A DNA stretch of 64,000 bases from RYN-230 sp963837335. GTDB taxonomy: Bacteria > Actinomycetota > Actinomycetes > Streptosporangiales > Streptosporangiaceae. The stretch is from positions 1-64,000 of the forward strand of contig CAWINS010000017.1 of assembly GCA_963837335.1 (NCBI GenBank), written 5' to 3'. Each line of letters begins with the position of its first letter. Position 1 is the stretch's first letter. Made by a program: the position numbers and the translations under genes. The notes under the pieces are model-generated. The model did no database searches. It was not told the DNA's origin and saw nothing but the letters and a program-made list of their open reading frames with translations. Shown here one piece after another: positions 1 to 10,701 of the stretch.

Positions 1-3000
1 ACGCCGGAGTCGCTGTACCTGCTCGTGACCGCGGAACGGACCCGGGCGATGCTGGCTCCGGCCCGTACCGTCATCGTCGATGAGATCCACGCGGTCGCGG
101 GCAACAAGAGAGGCTCCCACCTGGCCCTGACCCTGGAGCGGCTGGAGCACCTGGCCGCGCAGCCGGTGCAGCGGATCGGCCTGTCGGCCACCCAGCGCCC
201 GATCGAGACCGTCGCCCGGCTGCTGGTTGGCGCGGGTCCGGATCGGTCGGCGCCGGACGGCTCGCCGCGGTGCGCGATCGTGGACGCCGGTCACCGCCGC
301 GAGCTCGACCTCGCCCTGGAACTGCCCGGCGACGAGCTTGGCGCGGTCGCGTCGGCCGGGCAGATGGACGAGATCCTGGACCTGATCGCCGGGCACGTGC
401 AGGAGCACCGGACCACCTTGGTCTTCGTGAACACCCGGCGGCTGGCCGAGCGGGTCGCCCACCAGCTGGGCGAGGCGCTGGGGGAGGGCCAGGTCGCCGC
501 GCACCACGGCAGCCTGTCGAAAGACCGGCGGCAGCGGGTGGAGTCGCGGCTGCGCAGCGGCGACCTGAGGGCCCTGGTCGCGACCGCGTCCCTGGAGCTG
601 GGCATCGATATCGGGCCGGTCGAGCTGGTCTGCCAGATCGGGTCGCCCCGCAGCTTCGCCACGTTCTTGCAGCGGGTGGGCCGGTCCAACCACACCCGCG
701 GCGGGATCCCGGCCGGGCGGCTGTACCCGACCTCCCGGGACGAGCTGGTGGAATGCGCCGCGCTGCTGCGCGGGGCGCGGGCCGGCCGGCTCGACGCCCT
801 GCTGGTCCCGGCCTGCCCGCTGGACATCCTGGCCCAGCAGGTGGTGGCCGAGTGCGCGGCTGAAGACTGGGCCGAGGACGACCTGCTGGCCCTGGCCCGC
901 CGCGCCGCCCCGTTCGCGGACCTGTCCGCCGAGGACTTCGGCGACGTCGCCGACCTGGTCTCCGATGGGATCCGGACCGGCCGCGGGCGGCGGGCCGCCT
1001 ACCTGCACCGGGACCGGGTGGCCGGACGGCTGAGCGGCCGGCGGGGCGCCCGCCTCGCGGCGCTCACCTCGGGCGGGGCGATCCCTGAGCTGGGTGACTT
1101 CCGGGTGCTGGCCGAGCCGGACGAGACCCTGGTCGGGACGGTGAACGAGGACTGGGCGATCGAGTCCATGGCCGGCGACGTGTTCCTGCTCGGCACGACC
1201 TCGTGGCGGATCCGCCGGGTCGAGCCGGGCGTGGTGCGGGTGGTCGATGCCCAGGGGGCGCCGCCGTCCGTCCCGTTCTGGCTCGGCGAGGCCCCCGGCC
1301 GCACGATCGAGCTGTCGGAGGAGGTCTGCGCCATCCGGAAGGCGGTGGCGCAGCGGCTGGCCTCCGGCCCGCCCGCCGGGACCGGGCTGGCGGAAGCGGC
1401 TGCCTGGTTGCAGGCCGAGTGCGGGATCGACCAGGCCGCCGCGGACACGATCACGGCCTACCTGGGCACCGGGCTGGCCCAGCTCGGGGTGCTCCCGGAC
1501 ATGGACACCATCGTGCTGGAACGGTTCTTCGACGACAGCGGCGGGATGCAGCTGATCGGGCACGCACCGTTCGGGGCCCGGCTCAACCGGGCTCTCGGGC
1601 TGGCCCTGCGCAAGCGGTTCTGCGTCACCTTCGACTTCGAGCTGCAGGCCGCGGCCAGCGACGACGCGATCTTGCTGTCCCTCGGGCCGCAGCACAGTTT
1701 CCCGCTGGACCAGGTGCCGAGGTTCCTGGCCTCCAGGACGGTGGAAGGCGTGGTCCGGCAGGCGGTGCTCACCTCCCCGATGTTCGCGTCGCGGTGGCGG
1801 TGGAACCTGAACCGGTCGCTGGCCGTGCTGCGGATGCGCGGCGGGAAGAAGAACCCGCCGGCCATCCAGCGGATGGAATCCGATGACCTGATGGCTGCGG
1901 TCTTCCCGACGCTGGCCGCCTGCCAGGAGAACGTGGCGCCCGGGCCGCTGGAGATCCCGATCATGTCCTGGTCCGCCAGACGCTCGAGGACTGCCTGCGT
2001 GAGGCGATGGACATCGACGGCCTGACCGAGCTGGTCGGGGCGATCGAGTCCGGCCGGGTCACCGTCGTCGTGCGGGACACCACCGAGCCCTCCGTGCTCG
2101 CGCACGAGATCCTCAACGGGCGGCCGTTCACCTTCCTCGATGATGCGCCGCTGGAAGAACGCCGCAGCCGCGCGGTGCCGCTGCGCCGTGGCCTCCCGGT
2201 CGAGCCCCACGAGCTGGGCCGGCTCGATCCCGCCGCCATCGACCGGGTCGCTGAGCAGGTCCGCCCGGACCCCCGCGGCCCGGACGAGCTGCACGACCTG
2301 CTGATGACCCTGACCGCCATGCGTCCCGCCGAGGAGTGGCGGCCCTGGTTCGGGGAGCTGACCCGGGACCGCCGGGCCGTCAGCCTGCACGGCCCGGCCG
2401 GGGAGCTGTGGTGCGCGGTGGAACGCCGCCCCGCCGTCGAGGTCCTGTTCCCGGACGCCGCCGTGGTCCCGGACCATCCGTGCCCGGTCCCGGCTGGCCC
2501 GGCCGGCCGCTGACCCCGACGAGGCCGCTGCCGACCTGCTCCGCGGTCACCTGGACTGCCGCGGCCCGTCCACGGCCGGCGAGCTGGCCCAGGCCACTGG
2601 CCTGCCGGAATCCGGCATCGTGATCGCCCTGGCCCGGCTGGAAGCAGAAGGCTTCGCCATCCGCGGCCGGTTCCGCCCCGGCTCCATCACCTCAGACCGG
2701 GACGAGGAGTTCTGTGCCCGGCGGCTGCTGGCCCGCATCCACTCCTACACCCGGCAGCGGCAGCGCCGCGAGATCGAGCCGGTCAACGCGCGGGACTTCG
2801 TCCGGTTCCTGCTGCGCTGGCAGCACCTCGTCCCCGGCACCAGGGCCGAGGGGCGGCTCGGCGTGGTCAGTGTGGTCGAGCAGCTCCAGGGCTACGAACT
2901 GGCCGCGGGCGCGTGGGAGAACGCGGTCCTGGCTTCCAGGGTGGACGGCTACCGGCGTGAGTGGCTGGACGAGGCCTGCCTGTCGGGCGAGGTCACCTGG

Positions 3001-3852
3001 GGGCGGCTGTCGGTGCGCGAGGGCGAGCCCGACCCGGCCCCCCAGCGCAGCGGGCTGGTCCCCTCCCGGGCCACCCCGATCACCCTGGCCATCCGCGACG
3101 ATCTGCCCTGGCTGCTGCGCGCGGCCCGCGGCGACCTGGCGCCCGCCGAGCCGGGACCAGGCCGGACCCGCGACGTGCTCGACGCCCTCCGCCAGCACGG
3201 GGCGCTGTTCCGCCCCGACCTCGGCGCGATCACCGGCCGCCTGCCCAGTGAGGTGGAGGAGGCGCTGTGGGACGGCGTGGCCCGCGGGCTGGTCACCGCC
3301 GACGGTTTCCGGGCGGTCCGGTCCCTGCTCCGCCGCAGCCCGCGGTCCCGGCCGTCTGGGCTGCGCGGACTGCGGCGCGGCCGGAGCGGTGCCGGGGCCG
3401 GATCGGCCGGGCGGTGGTCACTGCTCCCGGGTCCGTCGCTCGACGCGGACCGGGATGAGGTGGCGGAGGCCGTGGCCGAGCAGCTCGCGGTCCGCTGGGG
3501 CGTGGTCTTCCACGATCTGCTGGCCCGGGAGAATCTGGCCCTGCCCTGGCGCGAGATCTTGTGGGCGTTCCGGCGGATGGAGGCCCGGGGTACCGTCCGC
3601 GGCGGCCGGTTCGTGGCCGGGTTCAGCGGCGAGCAGTTCGCCCATCCTGACGCCCTCGAGGTCCTGCGCGCCATCCGCAAGCAGCGCCTGACCGGCGAGC
3701 CCGTCCAGATCTCCGCCGCCGACCCGCTCAACCTGACCAGCATCGTGCTGCCCGGCCCGCGGATCCCGGCCATCCCGGCCAACACCGTCACCTACGTCGA
3801 CGGCGCGGTCGCTTCAGCCAGTGCCACGGGCTCAGCCAGCGCCGCGTCCTAG
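1..3852 (+). CDS. lhr: Lhr-family ATP-dependent helicase, 5' end outside window, two apparent frameshifts
   Basis: Superfamily 2 DNA helicase of the large Lhr type. The window opens inside helicase domain 1, so the Walker A motif is missing. Visible are motif II (VDEIHAV), motif III (LSATQRP), helicase domain 2 with LVFVNTRR, HHGSLS, and the motif V-VI stretch TASLELGIDIG to QRVGRSNH, followed by the long Lhr C-terminal region. About 1,280 codons are present; full-length actinobacterial Lhr is near 1,500. The frame is not continuous. Near 1958 the reading moves from frame 1 to frame 3 (LEIP then DHVLVRQTLEDCLREAMD). Near 2490 it moves back to frame 1 and runs to the TAG at 3850-3852. Protein-level conservation across both breaks suggests either assembly indels or a very recent pseudogene. 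The family call is firm; intactness is not. Confidence 0.9.
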
Positions 3853-3867
3853 CCCGGTCAGCCGGCA

Positions 3868-3903
3868 CCGGACGGGGCAGGCGCGTGCGCCCGCCCCGTC
3901 CGG
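3868..3903. terminator. Bidirectional intrinsic-type terminator hairpin
   Basis: A perfect 11-bp stem, CCGGACGGGGC with GCCCCGTCCGG, encloses a second 5-bp stem (GGCGC-GT-GCGCC). It starts 16 nt after the Lhr stop and ends 13 nt before the stop of the convergent GT39 gene. There is no T-run, as is usual for actinomycete terminators. Symmetry and position suggest it stops transcription from both sides. Confidence 0.85.
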
Positions 3904-3915
3904 TCTCCGGGTCTC

Positions 3916-6138
3916 CTATTTCGAGGTGGTCAGGTCGTAGACGGTCATGCCGCCCACGGTCTTCGCGGTGAAGTGGGCCTTGACCCACGCGGTGATCTGG
4001 GACCCCGATCCGGAACTCCCGCCCGGGCCGCCGGCGCTGGCGCCGCTGCTCACGAAGTAGTGAATCTGGCCGGCGGAGACGAACCTCTCGAACTGGGCCA
4101 GGCTCGGGGCCGGGTCAGCGCCGGTAAAGCCGCCGATCGCCATGACCGGGACACCGTTGCTGGCCAGCTCGAGCGAGGCTGCGCTGGTGGAGCTGATGGT
4201 GGCTGCCGCCCACCGGTAGCCGGAAGCGCCGGACTCGAGCAGCCTGGACAGCGTGCTGCTGACGCTGCCCGTGCCGCCGGGGCCGCTGCCACCGCCACTA
4301 GTGCCAACACTGCCAGTACCGCTGGCATCGGTGGCCGAGCCTGCTCCGCTGGGCCTGGCTGGCGCAGTTCCGCTCGGGGCAGTCCCGGACGTCCCGCCCG
4401 GAGCGGTAGATCCGCCGGGCTTGCTAGTGGTAGACCCACCGGCCTGGCCGGGGAAGCCGCCGCGAGCCGTCCCGGACGCGGCGCCGGGACCGCCCGAGGA
4501 GCCCGCCACGGTAGGCCCGGCCGTCGGGATCGAGCCGCCGTGAGTCGTCGCCGCAGTGTCGATGCTGTAGGCCAGCGGGCCGCCCAGCCCGGCGATCAGG
4601 GTCAGCGCTAGCGGGGCGATGGCCAGAGCGGTACGTCCCCGGGCGGTGGTGGCCCGGACAGCCGGACCGGCCAGGATCATCGCGGCCGCGGAGGCCGCCG
4701 CGACCCCGATGACCACCTTCAGCCAGGGGAACCAGCCGGGGCTCCGGTCCAGCAGCACCCACGTCCAGGCCGCGGTGACCAGCAGCGTGCCCGCCAGGAT
4801 GACGCGGGCGGTCCAGGTGTGCCGGAGCGGCCAGAGCGCCGCTGCCCCGATGCCGGTCAGCGCGGCGATCGCCGGGACCAGGGCCACGGTGTAATACGGA
4901 TGGATGATCCCGGACATGTAGCTGAACACCACGCCGGTCAGCACCAGCCAGCCGCCCCACAGCAGCGCGGCGGCCCGGGTCCGGTCGCGCCGCGGGGACC
5001 GCCTGGACAGCCACAGCAGGGCAGCCAGGGCGATCAGGGCGGCTGGGAGCAGCCAGCTGATCTGGCTGCCCATGTCGGACTGGAACAGCCGGGTGATCCC
5101 GGTCGCCCCCCCGAACAGCGAATTACCCCCTCCCGCGCCGCCACCACCGGGGGGCGCACCGCCGGCCCGGGCCGCGCCCTCGCCCAGCCGGGCGGCAGCC
5201 CCGCTGAGCCGGTGCGCGGTGGTGCCGCCCCCGCCTCCGGCGGAGTTCTCGCTGCCAGTGAGCCGGCCGAGACCGTTGTAGCCGAAGGTGAGCTGGAGAA
5301 TGTTGTTGTCTGTCGAGCCGCCGACGTAGGGACGGTCGGTGGCCGGGATTAGCAGGTCGATCGCCACCCACCAGCCGGCGGCCGCCACCAGGCCGGCGAG
5401 CCCGGCCAGCAGCTGCCACAGCCGCTTGCCGAGGGAGGGCTGGCCGGCCCACAGGTAGGCCAGCGCGAAGACCGGCAGGACCAGGAAGGCCTGCAGCATC
5501 TTCGTGAGGTAGCCGAAGCCCAGCAGCGCCCCGGTCAGCACGATCCAGCGGGTCAGGCCCGATTCGATGGCCCGGGTGATGGTGTACGCGGCCAGCGTCA
5601 TGAGCAGCACCAGCAGCGCATCCGGGTTGTCGAAGCGGAACATCAGGACGGCGACGGGGGTGAGGGCAGCCACGGCCCCGGCGATGATCGCCGCCGCGGG
5701 GCTGAACCAGCGGCGGACCGTGGCATACAGCACGGCGACGGTGGTTACGCCCTCCAGGGCCTGGGGCACCAGCAGGCTCCATGAGCTGAAGCCGAAGAGG
5801 CGGCCGGACAGCTCCATGACCCACAGGGACGCCGGGGTCTTGTCCACGGTGATGAAGTTGCTCGAGTCCACCGAGCCGAACAGGAACGCCTTCCAGCTCT
5901 TCGTGCCGGCCTGGACGGCGGCGGCGTAGAACTGGTTGGCATACCCGTTGCGGCTCAGGCCGGTCAGGTAGAGCGCGGCTGTGGCCAGCAGTAGCGCGAG
6001 GAGCGCGGGCCTGGCCCAGGCCGGATCGTCGGGGCGGCCGCGCAGCAGCCGGGTTCCCCAGCTGCGTCCTTCCGCCGGGCGGCGGGCCCTGTGACCGGGA
6101 CTGGCCTGAGAGCCGGACCGGGTGGCGATGAGGCTCAT
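3916..6138 (-). CDS. GT39-type polytopic membrane glycosyltransferase (YkcB-like)
   Basis: A 740-residue membrane protein of the PMT/ArnT (GT39) fold. Family members move a sugar from a polyprenyl-phosphate donor to an extracytoplasmic acceptor. A basic N-terminus precedes the first membrane helix (about residues 43-60). The first loop carries NGYANQFYAAAVQAGTKSWKAF and VDKTPASLWVMELSGRLFG, typical of this family. About ten further helices follow. A low-complexity Gly/Ser/Thr/Pro stretch at about 550-640 links to a small extracellular C-terminal domain. Its ATG overlaps the stop of the upstream GT2-GtrA gene by 4 bp, so the two are translationally coupled. The natural reading is that the GT2 partner makes the lipid-linked sugar that this enzyme uses. 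The acceptor is unknown. Confidence 0.88.
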   Translation of the reverse strand: MSLIATRSGSQASPGHRARRPAEGRSWGTRLLRGRPDDPAWARPALLALLLATAALYLTGLSRNGYANQFYAAAVQAGTKSWKAFLFGSVDSSNFITVDKTPASLWVMELSGRLFGFSSWSLLVPQALEGVTTVAVLYATVRRWFSPAAAIIAGAVAALTPVAVLMFRFDNPDALLVLLMTLAAYTITRAIESGLTRWIVLTGALLGFGYLTKMLQAFLVLPVFALAYLWAGQPSLGKRLWQLLAGLAGLVAAAGWWVAIDLLIPATDRPYVGGSTDNNILQLTFGYNGLGRLTGSENSAGGGGGTTAHRLSGAAARLGEGAARAGGAPPGGGGAGGGNSLFGGATGITRLFQSDMGSQISWLLPAALIALAALLWLSRRSPRRDRTRAAALLWGGWLVLTGVVFSYMSGIIHPYYTVALVPAIAALTGIGAAALWPLRHTWTARVILAGTLLVTAAWTWVLLDRSPGWFPWLKVVIGVAAASAAAMILAGPAVRATTARGRTALAIAPLALTLIAGLGGPLAYSIDTAATTHGGSIPTAGPTVAGSSGGPGAASGTARGGFPGQAGGSTTSKPGGSTAPGGTSGTAPSGTAPARPSGAGSATDASGTGSVGTSGGGSGPGGTGSVSSTLSRLLESGASGYRWAAATISSTSAASLELASNGVPVMAIGGFTGADPAPSLAQFERFVSAGQIHYFVSSGASAGGPGGSSGSGSQITAWVKAHFTAKTVGGMTVYDLTTSK

Positions 6139-7541
6139 CGGGGGTCACCTTCCGGACGGGACGTGCCCGTGCAGGACACGGGGCGGCCGAAGACCCAGCT
6201 GCGGTAGAGACCGAAGCGCACCAGTGTGGCCGCGAGGTTCGCCGCCACGAGCACGGTGAGCTCGGCGGTGCGGCCCGCCTGGGGGGCGCTGGCGTGCAGG
6301 GCGGCCAGCGCGCCCGACGTGAGCGCGAGGCCGATGGCGAACGCGATCAGGCCACGCACCTGGTGACGGCCGGCGCTCGCACGGCCCCGGATGCCGAAGG
6401 TGACCCGCCGGTTGACGGCGGTGTTGGCCATGGCGGTCAGCAGCAGGCTGAGGGCGTTCGCGGCCTGCGCGGGCAGGACGCCACGCAGCAGCAGGTACAG
6501 CAGCACGTAGGCCACGGTGCTGGCCACGCCGATCAGGACGAACCGGGTCAGCTGGCTGGCGAGCCGGCGGCCAGGCGGACCCGTGCTGCGACCATTACTG
6601 AGGCCCATCCCGGGGGCCGTGCTGAGACCGGTGCCATGGCCCGGCCTGTCACCCGGCGCGCACAGGTCCGCGCTGCGCAGCGCGGGAACACGGATCGTGC
6701 CACGGGCCAGCCCGGTGCCGAGTCGCACGATCCCGCGCAGATCACCCAGGGCGGTGGCCATCACCTTGACCCGGGAGTCGGGGTCGTCGATCCAGTCCAC
6801 CGGGACCTCGTGAATGCGCAGCCCGGCCCGCTCCGCCAGCACGAGCAGTTCCGTGTCGAAGAACCAGCCCGTGTCCATGGTGAGCGGCAGTAGAGCCTGG
6901 GCCGCGTCCGCGCGGATCGCCTTGAACCCGCACTGCGCGTCGGAGAAGCGCGTGCCGATGGACGCGTGGAGCAGCAGGTTGTAGCAGCGGGAAATGATCT
7001 CGCGCTTCGGGCCGCGGATCACCCGGGCCCCGCGCGCCAGCCGGGTCCCGATCGCGGCGTCGCTGTGCCCGGACAGCAGCGGCGCGACCAGCGGCAGCAG
7101 CGCGTTCAGGTCAGTGGACAGGTCCACGTCCATATAGGCATAGATGTCGGCGCCGCTGCCGGTCCAGATGGTGCGCAGCGCCCCGCCCCGCCCGGGCCGG
7201 TCGATGTGGACCGCGTGCACCAACGGGAACTCGGCCGCCAGTTCCTGGGCCTGGGCCCAGGTGCGGTCGGTGCTTCCGTTGTCGGCGATGGTGATGCGGG
7301 CCGTGAAGGGAAAGCTGTCATCCAGGAAAGCGCGTAGCCGCCGGATGGCCGGATCAAGGTCGCGTTCCTCATTGCGGACCGGAACCACGATCTCGACCTG
7401 GGATTCTCCGGGATCCCGTGTGGCCGGTGCTTCTCGCAGGGTCCGGTCTCCGAGCGGGGCCTGGTTTCCGAGGGGAGCCCCGCCTCCGAGAGGGAGCCCG
7501 CCTCCGGGCGAGGTCCGGAGTATGGCGTCAGTGTTATGCAT
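6135..7541 (-). CDS. Bifunctional GT2 polyprenyl-phosphate glycosyltransferase / GtrA flippase
   Basis: A two-domain 468-residue protein. Residues about 48-280 are a GT2 domain of the dolichyl-phosphate glucosyl/mannosyltransferase type, with VEIVVPVRNEERDL at the nucleotide site, DNGSTDRT, the metal-binding DVDLSTDL, and CGFKAIR. Residues about 325-455 are a four-helix GtrA domain of the kind that flips polyprenyl-phosphate sugars. The first 47 residues are Gly/Pro-rich with repeated PLGxxAPLG and no obvious ribosome site upstream, so the true start could be internal. It overlaps the next gene by 4 bp and forms a two-gene operon with the GT39 enzyme. The 236 bp upstream (7542-7777) contain no other gene. 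Confidence 0.88.
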   Translation of the reverse strand: MHNTDAILRTSPGGGLPLGGGAPLGNQAPLGDRTLREAPATRDPGESQVEIVVPVRNEERDLDPAIRRLRAFLDDSFPFTARITIADNGSTDRTWAQAQELAAEFPLVHAVHIDRPGRGGALRTIWTGSGADIYAYMDVDLSTDLNALLPLVAPLLSGHSDAAIGTRLARGARVIRGPKREIISRCYNLLLHASIGTRFSDAQCGFKAIRADAAQALLPLTMDTGWFFDTELLVLAERAGLRIHEVPVDWIDDPDSRVKVMATALGDLRGIVRLGTGLARGTIRVPALRSADLCAPGDRPGHGTGLSTAPGMGLSNGRSTGPPGRRLASQLTRFVLIGVASTVAYVLLYLLLRGVLPAQAANALSLLLTAMANTAVNRRVTFGIRGRASAGRHQVRGLIAFAIGLALTSGALAALHASAPQAGRTAELTVLVAANLAATLVRFGLYRSWVFGRPVSCTGTSRPEGDPR

Positions 7542-7777
7542 GGTCGCGATACTCGGCGACGATGCTTTACCGCTCCTTAGCTATGTTTCTGGGGCGGCCA
7601 TGAATGGATGCGGACTGCGGATCCGGCTGTCACCACGAGAGCCGGATAGTGATTCTGCGCCGGTTAAGACGATTCCCTCAGCTGATAATTAGCTCTCTGC
7701 GCTCCTTCAGCGTGACGGCGGTGGTGACGAACCGCGATGTGAGTCAACGATGAACGCGGAATGACTACCTGCCTGTA

Positions 7778-9025
7778 CTAAGCGGGGGGTGCGGGGGAGC
7801 GTTCCCCCGGGCTGGTGCTGAGCGGGATCGAAAGCTCGGCCACGATGCGTTCAGCAATGGCCAGGGACGCCGTGGCGGCCGGGGACGGCGCATTGCGGAC
7901 CGTGGTCACTGGCCCGATCCGGTGAATCCGGAAGTCATCGACCAGCGACCCATCGGGATCGACGGCCTGGGCGCGGACTCCGGCCGGGGCGGCCATCACG
8001 TCGCCAGGGCCCAGCCAGGGCAGGTAGGTGCGGGCCTCGGCGAGGAACGCCTTCCGCGACACTGACCCGCGCATCTCACGCACACCCGTCCGCCAGTTCT
8101 GCCGCGCCAGCCGGCGGAAGGCCGCTGAGCGGGCCAGCCGGGACAGCTGATCGCCGGACACGTCACGGCGGCGGTACCCTTCCCGGGCCAGGGCGAGCAC
8201 CGCGTTCGGGCCGATGTCCACCTCGCCGTCGATGCGCGGGGTCAGGTGAACGCCGAGGAACGGGTACGCGGGGTCGGGCACGGGGTAGATGAGGTGCCGC
8301 ACCCGGTCACGTGCGTGCAGCCGCAGCCGGAGGTACTCGCCGCGGAACGGGATGATCTCCGGCGCGGTCTCGTCGCCGGCCTCGGTGGCGAGCATGTCGG
8401 ACTGCAGGCCTGCGCAGATGACCAGCCGGGACAGTTGCTGCGTGCCGGCGGGCGTGCTGACCTCCACGTCATCCCCCTGGCGGCGCACGCCGGTCACCGG
8501 CATCCCGGTCAGCACCTGCCCGCCATGGGCCTCGACATCGCCGGCGAAGGAGCGGGCAATCGCGGGGTAGTCGACGATCGCCGTGGTCGGCGACAGCAGC
8601 GCGGCCTGCCCGGTGATCTCCGGCTCCAGCTCCCGGATGGCCGCCGCGTCCAGCCACTGCACGCCGGGGACGCCGTTGGCGGCCGCCCGCCGCTCGATCT
8701 CCCGCAGCTTCGCTGCCTCGGCGTCGTCCCGGGCGACCACGAGCTTCCCGCGGGCGTCCCAGGGCAGGCCCCGGTCCGCGCAATAGGCGCTGAGCAGTTC
8801 GACGCCGCGCCGGCACAGCGTGGCCTTGGCCGAGCCAGGCAGGTAGTAGATCCCGGCGTGCACCACCCCGGAGTTGTGCCCCGACTGGTGCTGGGCGACC
8901 GCCGTCTCCTTCTCGAAGACCACTACGGGCACGCGCGCCTCCGCCAGTTGTCGGGCCACGGCCAGCCCGACGAGGCCGGCCCCGACGATGCCGACGGGAC
9001 GGGCGGGGCTTGGCTGCGTCACCAT
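7778..9025 (-). CDS. lhgO: L-2-hydroxyglutarate oxidase (FAD-dependent)
   Basis: A FAD-dependent oxidoreductase of the DAO fold that oxidises L-2-hydroxyglutarate to 2-oxoglutarate. The N-terminal dinucleotide site GIVGAGLVGLAVARQL is followed by HQSGHNSGVVHAGIYYLPGS, a signature of LhgO/YgaF. Further on are RGEYLRLR and YPVPDP with LGVHLT, and the C-terminal FAD contact VRNAPSPAATASLAIA. The ATG at 9025 is chosen because GIVGAGLVG follows shortly after. The frame stays open a further 43 codons upstream, but that peptide is not family-like. It stands alone, 236 bp upstream of the glycosyltransferase operon. Confidence 0.93.
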   Translation of the reverse strand: MVTQPSPARPVGIVGAGLVGLAVARQLAEARVPVVVFEKETAVAQHQSGHNSGVVHAGIYYLPGSAKATLCRRGVELLSAYCADRGLPWDARGKLVVARDDAEAAKLREIERRAAANGVPGVQWLDAAAIRELEPEITGQAALLSPTTAIVDYPAIARSFAGDVEAHGGQVLTGMPVTGVRRQGDDVEVSTPAGTQQLSRLVICAGLQSDMLATEAGDETAPEIIPFRGEYLRLRLHARDRVRHLIYPVPDPAYPFLGVHLTPRIDGEVDIGPNAVLALAREGYRRRDVSGDQLSRLARSAAFRRLARQNWRTGVREMRGSVSRKAFLAEARTYLPWLGPGDVMAAPAGVRAQAVDPDGSLVDDFRIHRIGPVTTVRNAPSPAATASLAIAERIVAELSIPLSTSPGERSPAPPA

Positions 9026-9264
9026 GCCGTCTTCACCATGCCTTCTGTGACCACGCGAACCGGACCGCGGCGGCTGGAGCTGCGGCCGGCCTGTCAGACT
9101 CGGCGCTGGCCATCCTAGGAAGGACAGAGGCTGGGTCAGCCACGCGATGCGCAATCCTAGATGTGCGCGAGGATGGTTCCGCGATCCGTTCGTGGTGGCC
9201 AGGCTTTGCGCAGGCGGCGAGGCGGTTGCAAGCCCAGGGGGCCGCAGGCCCAGGGAGGGTGAGG

Positions 9265-9558
9265 ATGGAGTTCGTGGTCATCGTGCGGTACAAGGCCCGT
9301 GCCGGTGCGGAGAGCCGGGTCGAGGCGGCGCTGAAGGAGATGCGCAAGCCGAGCCGGGCGGAGCCGGGAAACCTTGACTACCAGGTGATGCGCCATCCCG
9401 GGCAGCCAGGGGTGTTCGTGCTCTATGAGCGATATACGGACGAAGTCGCCTTCCAGGCTCACCTGGCTACCGAGCACGTCGCCACCTGGCTCCGGGGGCA
9501 GGTGCTGCCGTTCCTGGAGGAGCGGACCCGGCTCGACCTTGTCCCGCTCGGGGACTGA
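9265..9558 (+). CDS. Antibiotic biosynthesis monooxygenase (ABM) domain protein
   Basis: A 97-residue protein with a single ABM ferredoxin-like fold, the size of YgiN-type quinol monooxygenases. The strand-helix pattern begins FVVIVRYKARAG and includes EPGNLDYQVMRHPGQPGVFVLYERY and FQAHLATEHVATW. The ATG at 9265 lies a normal distance after GGGAGG (9253-9258). Such proteins often oxidise or isomerise small quinones or aldehydes, but the substrate cannot be read from sequence. It is a single gene between LhgO (divergent) and a MaoC-like gene. Confidence 0.85.
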   Translation: MEFVVIVRYKARAGAESRVEAALKEMRKPSRAEPGNLDYQVMRHPGQPGVFVLYERYTDEVAFQAHLATEHVATWLRGQVLPFLEERTRLDLVPLGD

Positions 9559-9748
9559 CGGCGCCCGTCTGCGCACTGATACGCGCAGGGACCGAAGGCT
9601 ATGGCTGCGGATCCGGTCAACTGGATCGACACTGATGGCTCAGACATCGCTCCCGGGCTTGTCCGCGGCGGTCAGGCCGGGCAGGTCGCGTAGCTGCGGT
9701 CCGCTGGAATAGTCCAGGCGATGGAGACGACCGAACCGAGGCGAGGCC

Positions 9749-10222
9749 GTGTCAGCCGGTCATGAACAACATGGTTGGGTCCGTGACCCGCAAACACCCT
9801 ACGAGGTCAGCCGCGTCAAGATTGCGGAATTTGCCGAGGCGATCGGCGACCCGAATCCCGCGTACCGCGACCGTGCCGCCGCGCGCCAGGCTGGCTACCC
9901 GGATGTAGTCGCTCCGCCCACATTCGGAGTGGTGGTGGCCTTGCCCGCCAGCATCGCGGCCGCGCAGGATGCATTCCCAGGAACGGGCACCCCGATCGTC
10001 GTGCACGTGGAGCAGCGCTTTGATTATGTGCGGCCGATCTGGGCCGGAGATGTGCTCCATGTGGAATCTGCGGTGACCAGCATCCGGGAGATACGCCGTA
10101 GCGTGATGGTCACCACCAGGACCGAGATCCGGGCTGCCGACGGCGAGCAGATATGTACCGCCCACATGACGCTGACCACCCTCGTCCCGGATGGAAACGT
10201 CGAGCGACCGCGGCATGCGTAA
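9749..10222 (+). CDS. MaoC-like N-terminal hot-dog dehydratase domain protein
   Basis: A 157-residue protein resembling the FAS1/HadA-type MaoC dehydratase family. Family landmarks are YEVSRVKIAEFAEAIGDPNPAYRD near the start, the PDVVAPPTFGVV loop, and HVEQRFDYVRPIWAGDVL. Family members hydrate or dehydrate acyl thioesters, as HadA does in mycolate synthesis. The paired HadB subunit with the catalytic hydratase motif is not adjacent, so this may act alone or with a distant partner. The start is a GTG. Confidence 0.85.
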   Translation: MSAGHEQHGWVRDPQTPYEVSRVKIAEFAEAIGDPNPAYRDRAAARQAGYPDVVAPPTFGVVVALPASIAAAQDAFPGTGTPIVVHVEQRFDYVRPIWAGDVLHVESAVTSIREIRRSVMVTTRTEIRAADGEQICTAHMTLTTLVPDGNVERPRHA

Positions 10223-10300
10223 CTACCTTCATCGCCAACAGCAGGCAGGTCACCAGTGTGACTTCCGCCTACAGCGGCTTCTAGTGCGATGCGGGTGTGA

Positions 10301-10657
10301 TCAGGATGTCGAACGTTGACCTTGGCCGAGGGCGCTTGTCAACCCGTCACGCTTGCGGCCGAGAAGGTGTGCAAGTTGTTCTGTCGCGGAGATTTCTTCG
10401 CCGGCGACGGGGGCGTCGTACATGACACCGCGCAGGTGGTCCGGGATGATCGCAGCGGCGAAGGCAAGACAGCGGCCGGCGATCCCATTCGGCGCGTCGC
10501 TGGGCTGTCCGGTCGCGATGGCCAGATCCCATCCGTGCGTGACCGTCTCGACGGTAAACCCGCGCGCGGCCTCCCAGGCCGTGCATGTTCCCCACGGCGG
10601 GGTTACGGACTCGGTACCGGCCAGCCGCGACCATGCTTCCCGGATTGACGCCGCCAA
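10301..10657 (-). pseudogene. Truncated TIGR03086 (mycothiol-dependent isomerase-like) gene
   Basis: The 118 residues match only the C-terminal half of the TIGR03086/DinB-fold metal-binding family. Recognisable pieces are VTPPWGTCTAWEAARGF, ETVTHGWDLAIATGQ and TEQLAHLLGRKRD. Intact members are about 190-200 residues, and their N-terminal four-helix-bundle half with the metal-binding histidines is absent. Only 44 bp separate the start from the 3' end of the neighbouring SDR gene, so there is no room for the missing half. The fragment was probably left by a deletion. Confidence 0.7.
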
Positions 10658-10701
10658 GGTGGGCTTTCGGCGTCCCTACAGGCCAAGCTCCTGCCGCCCG
10701 G

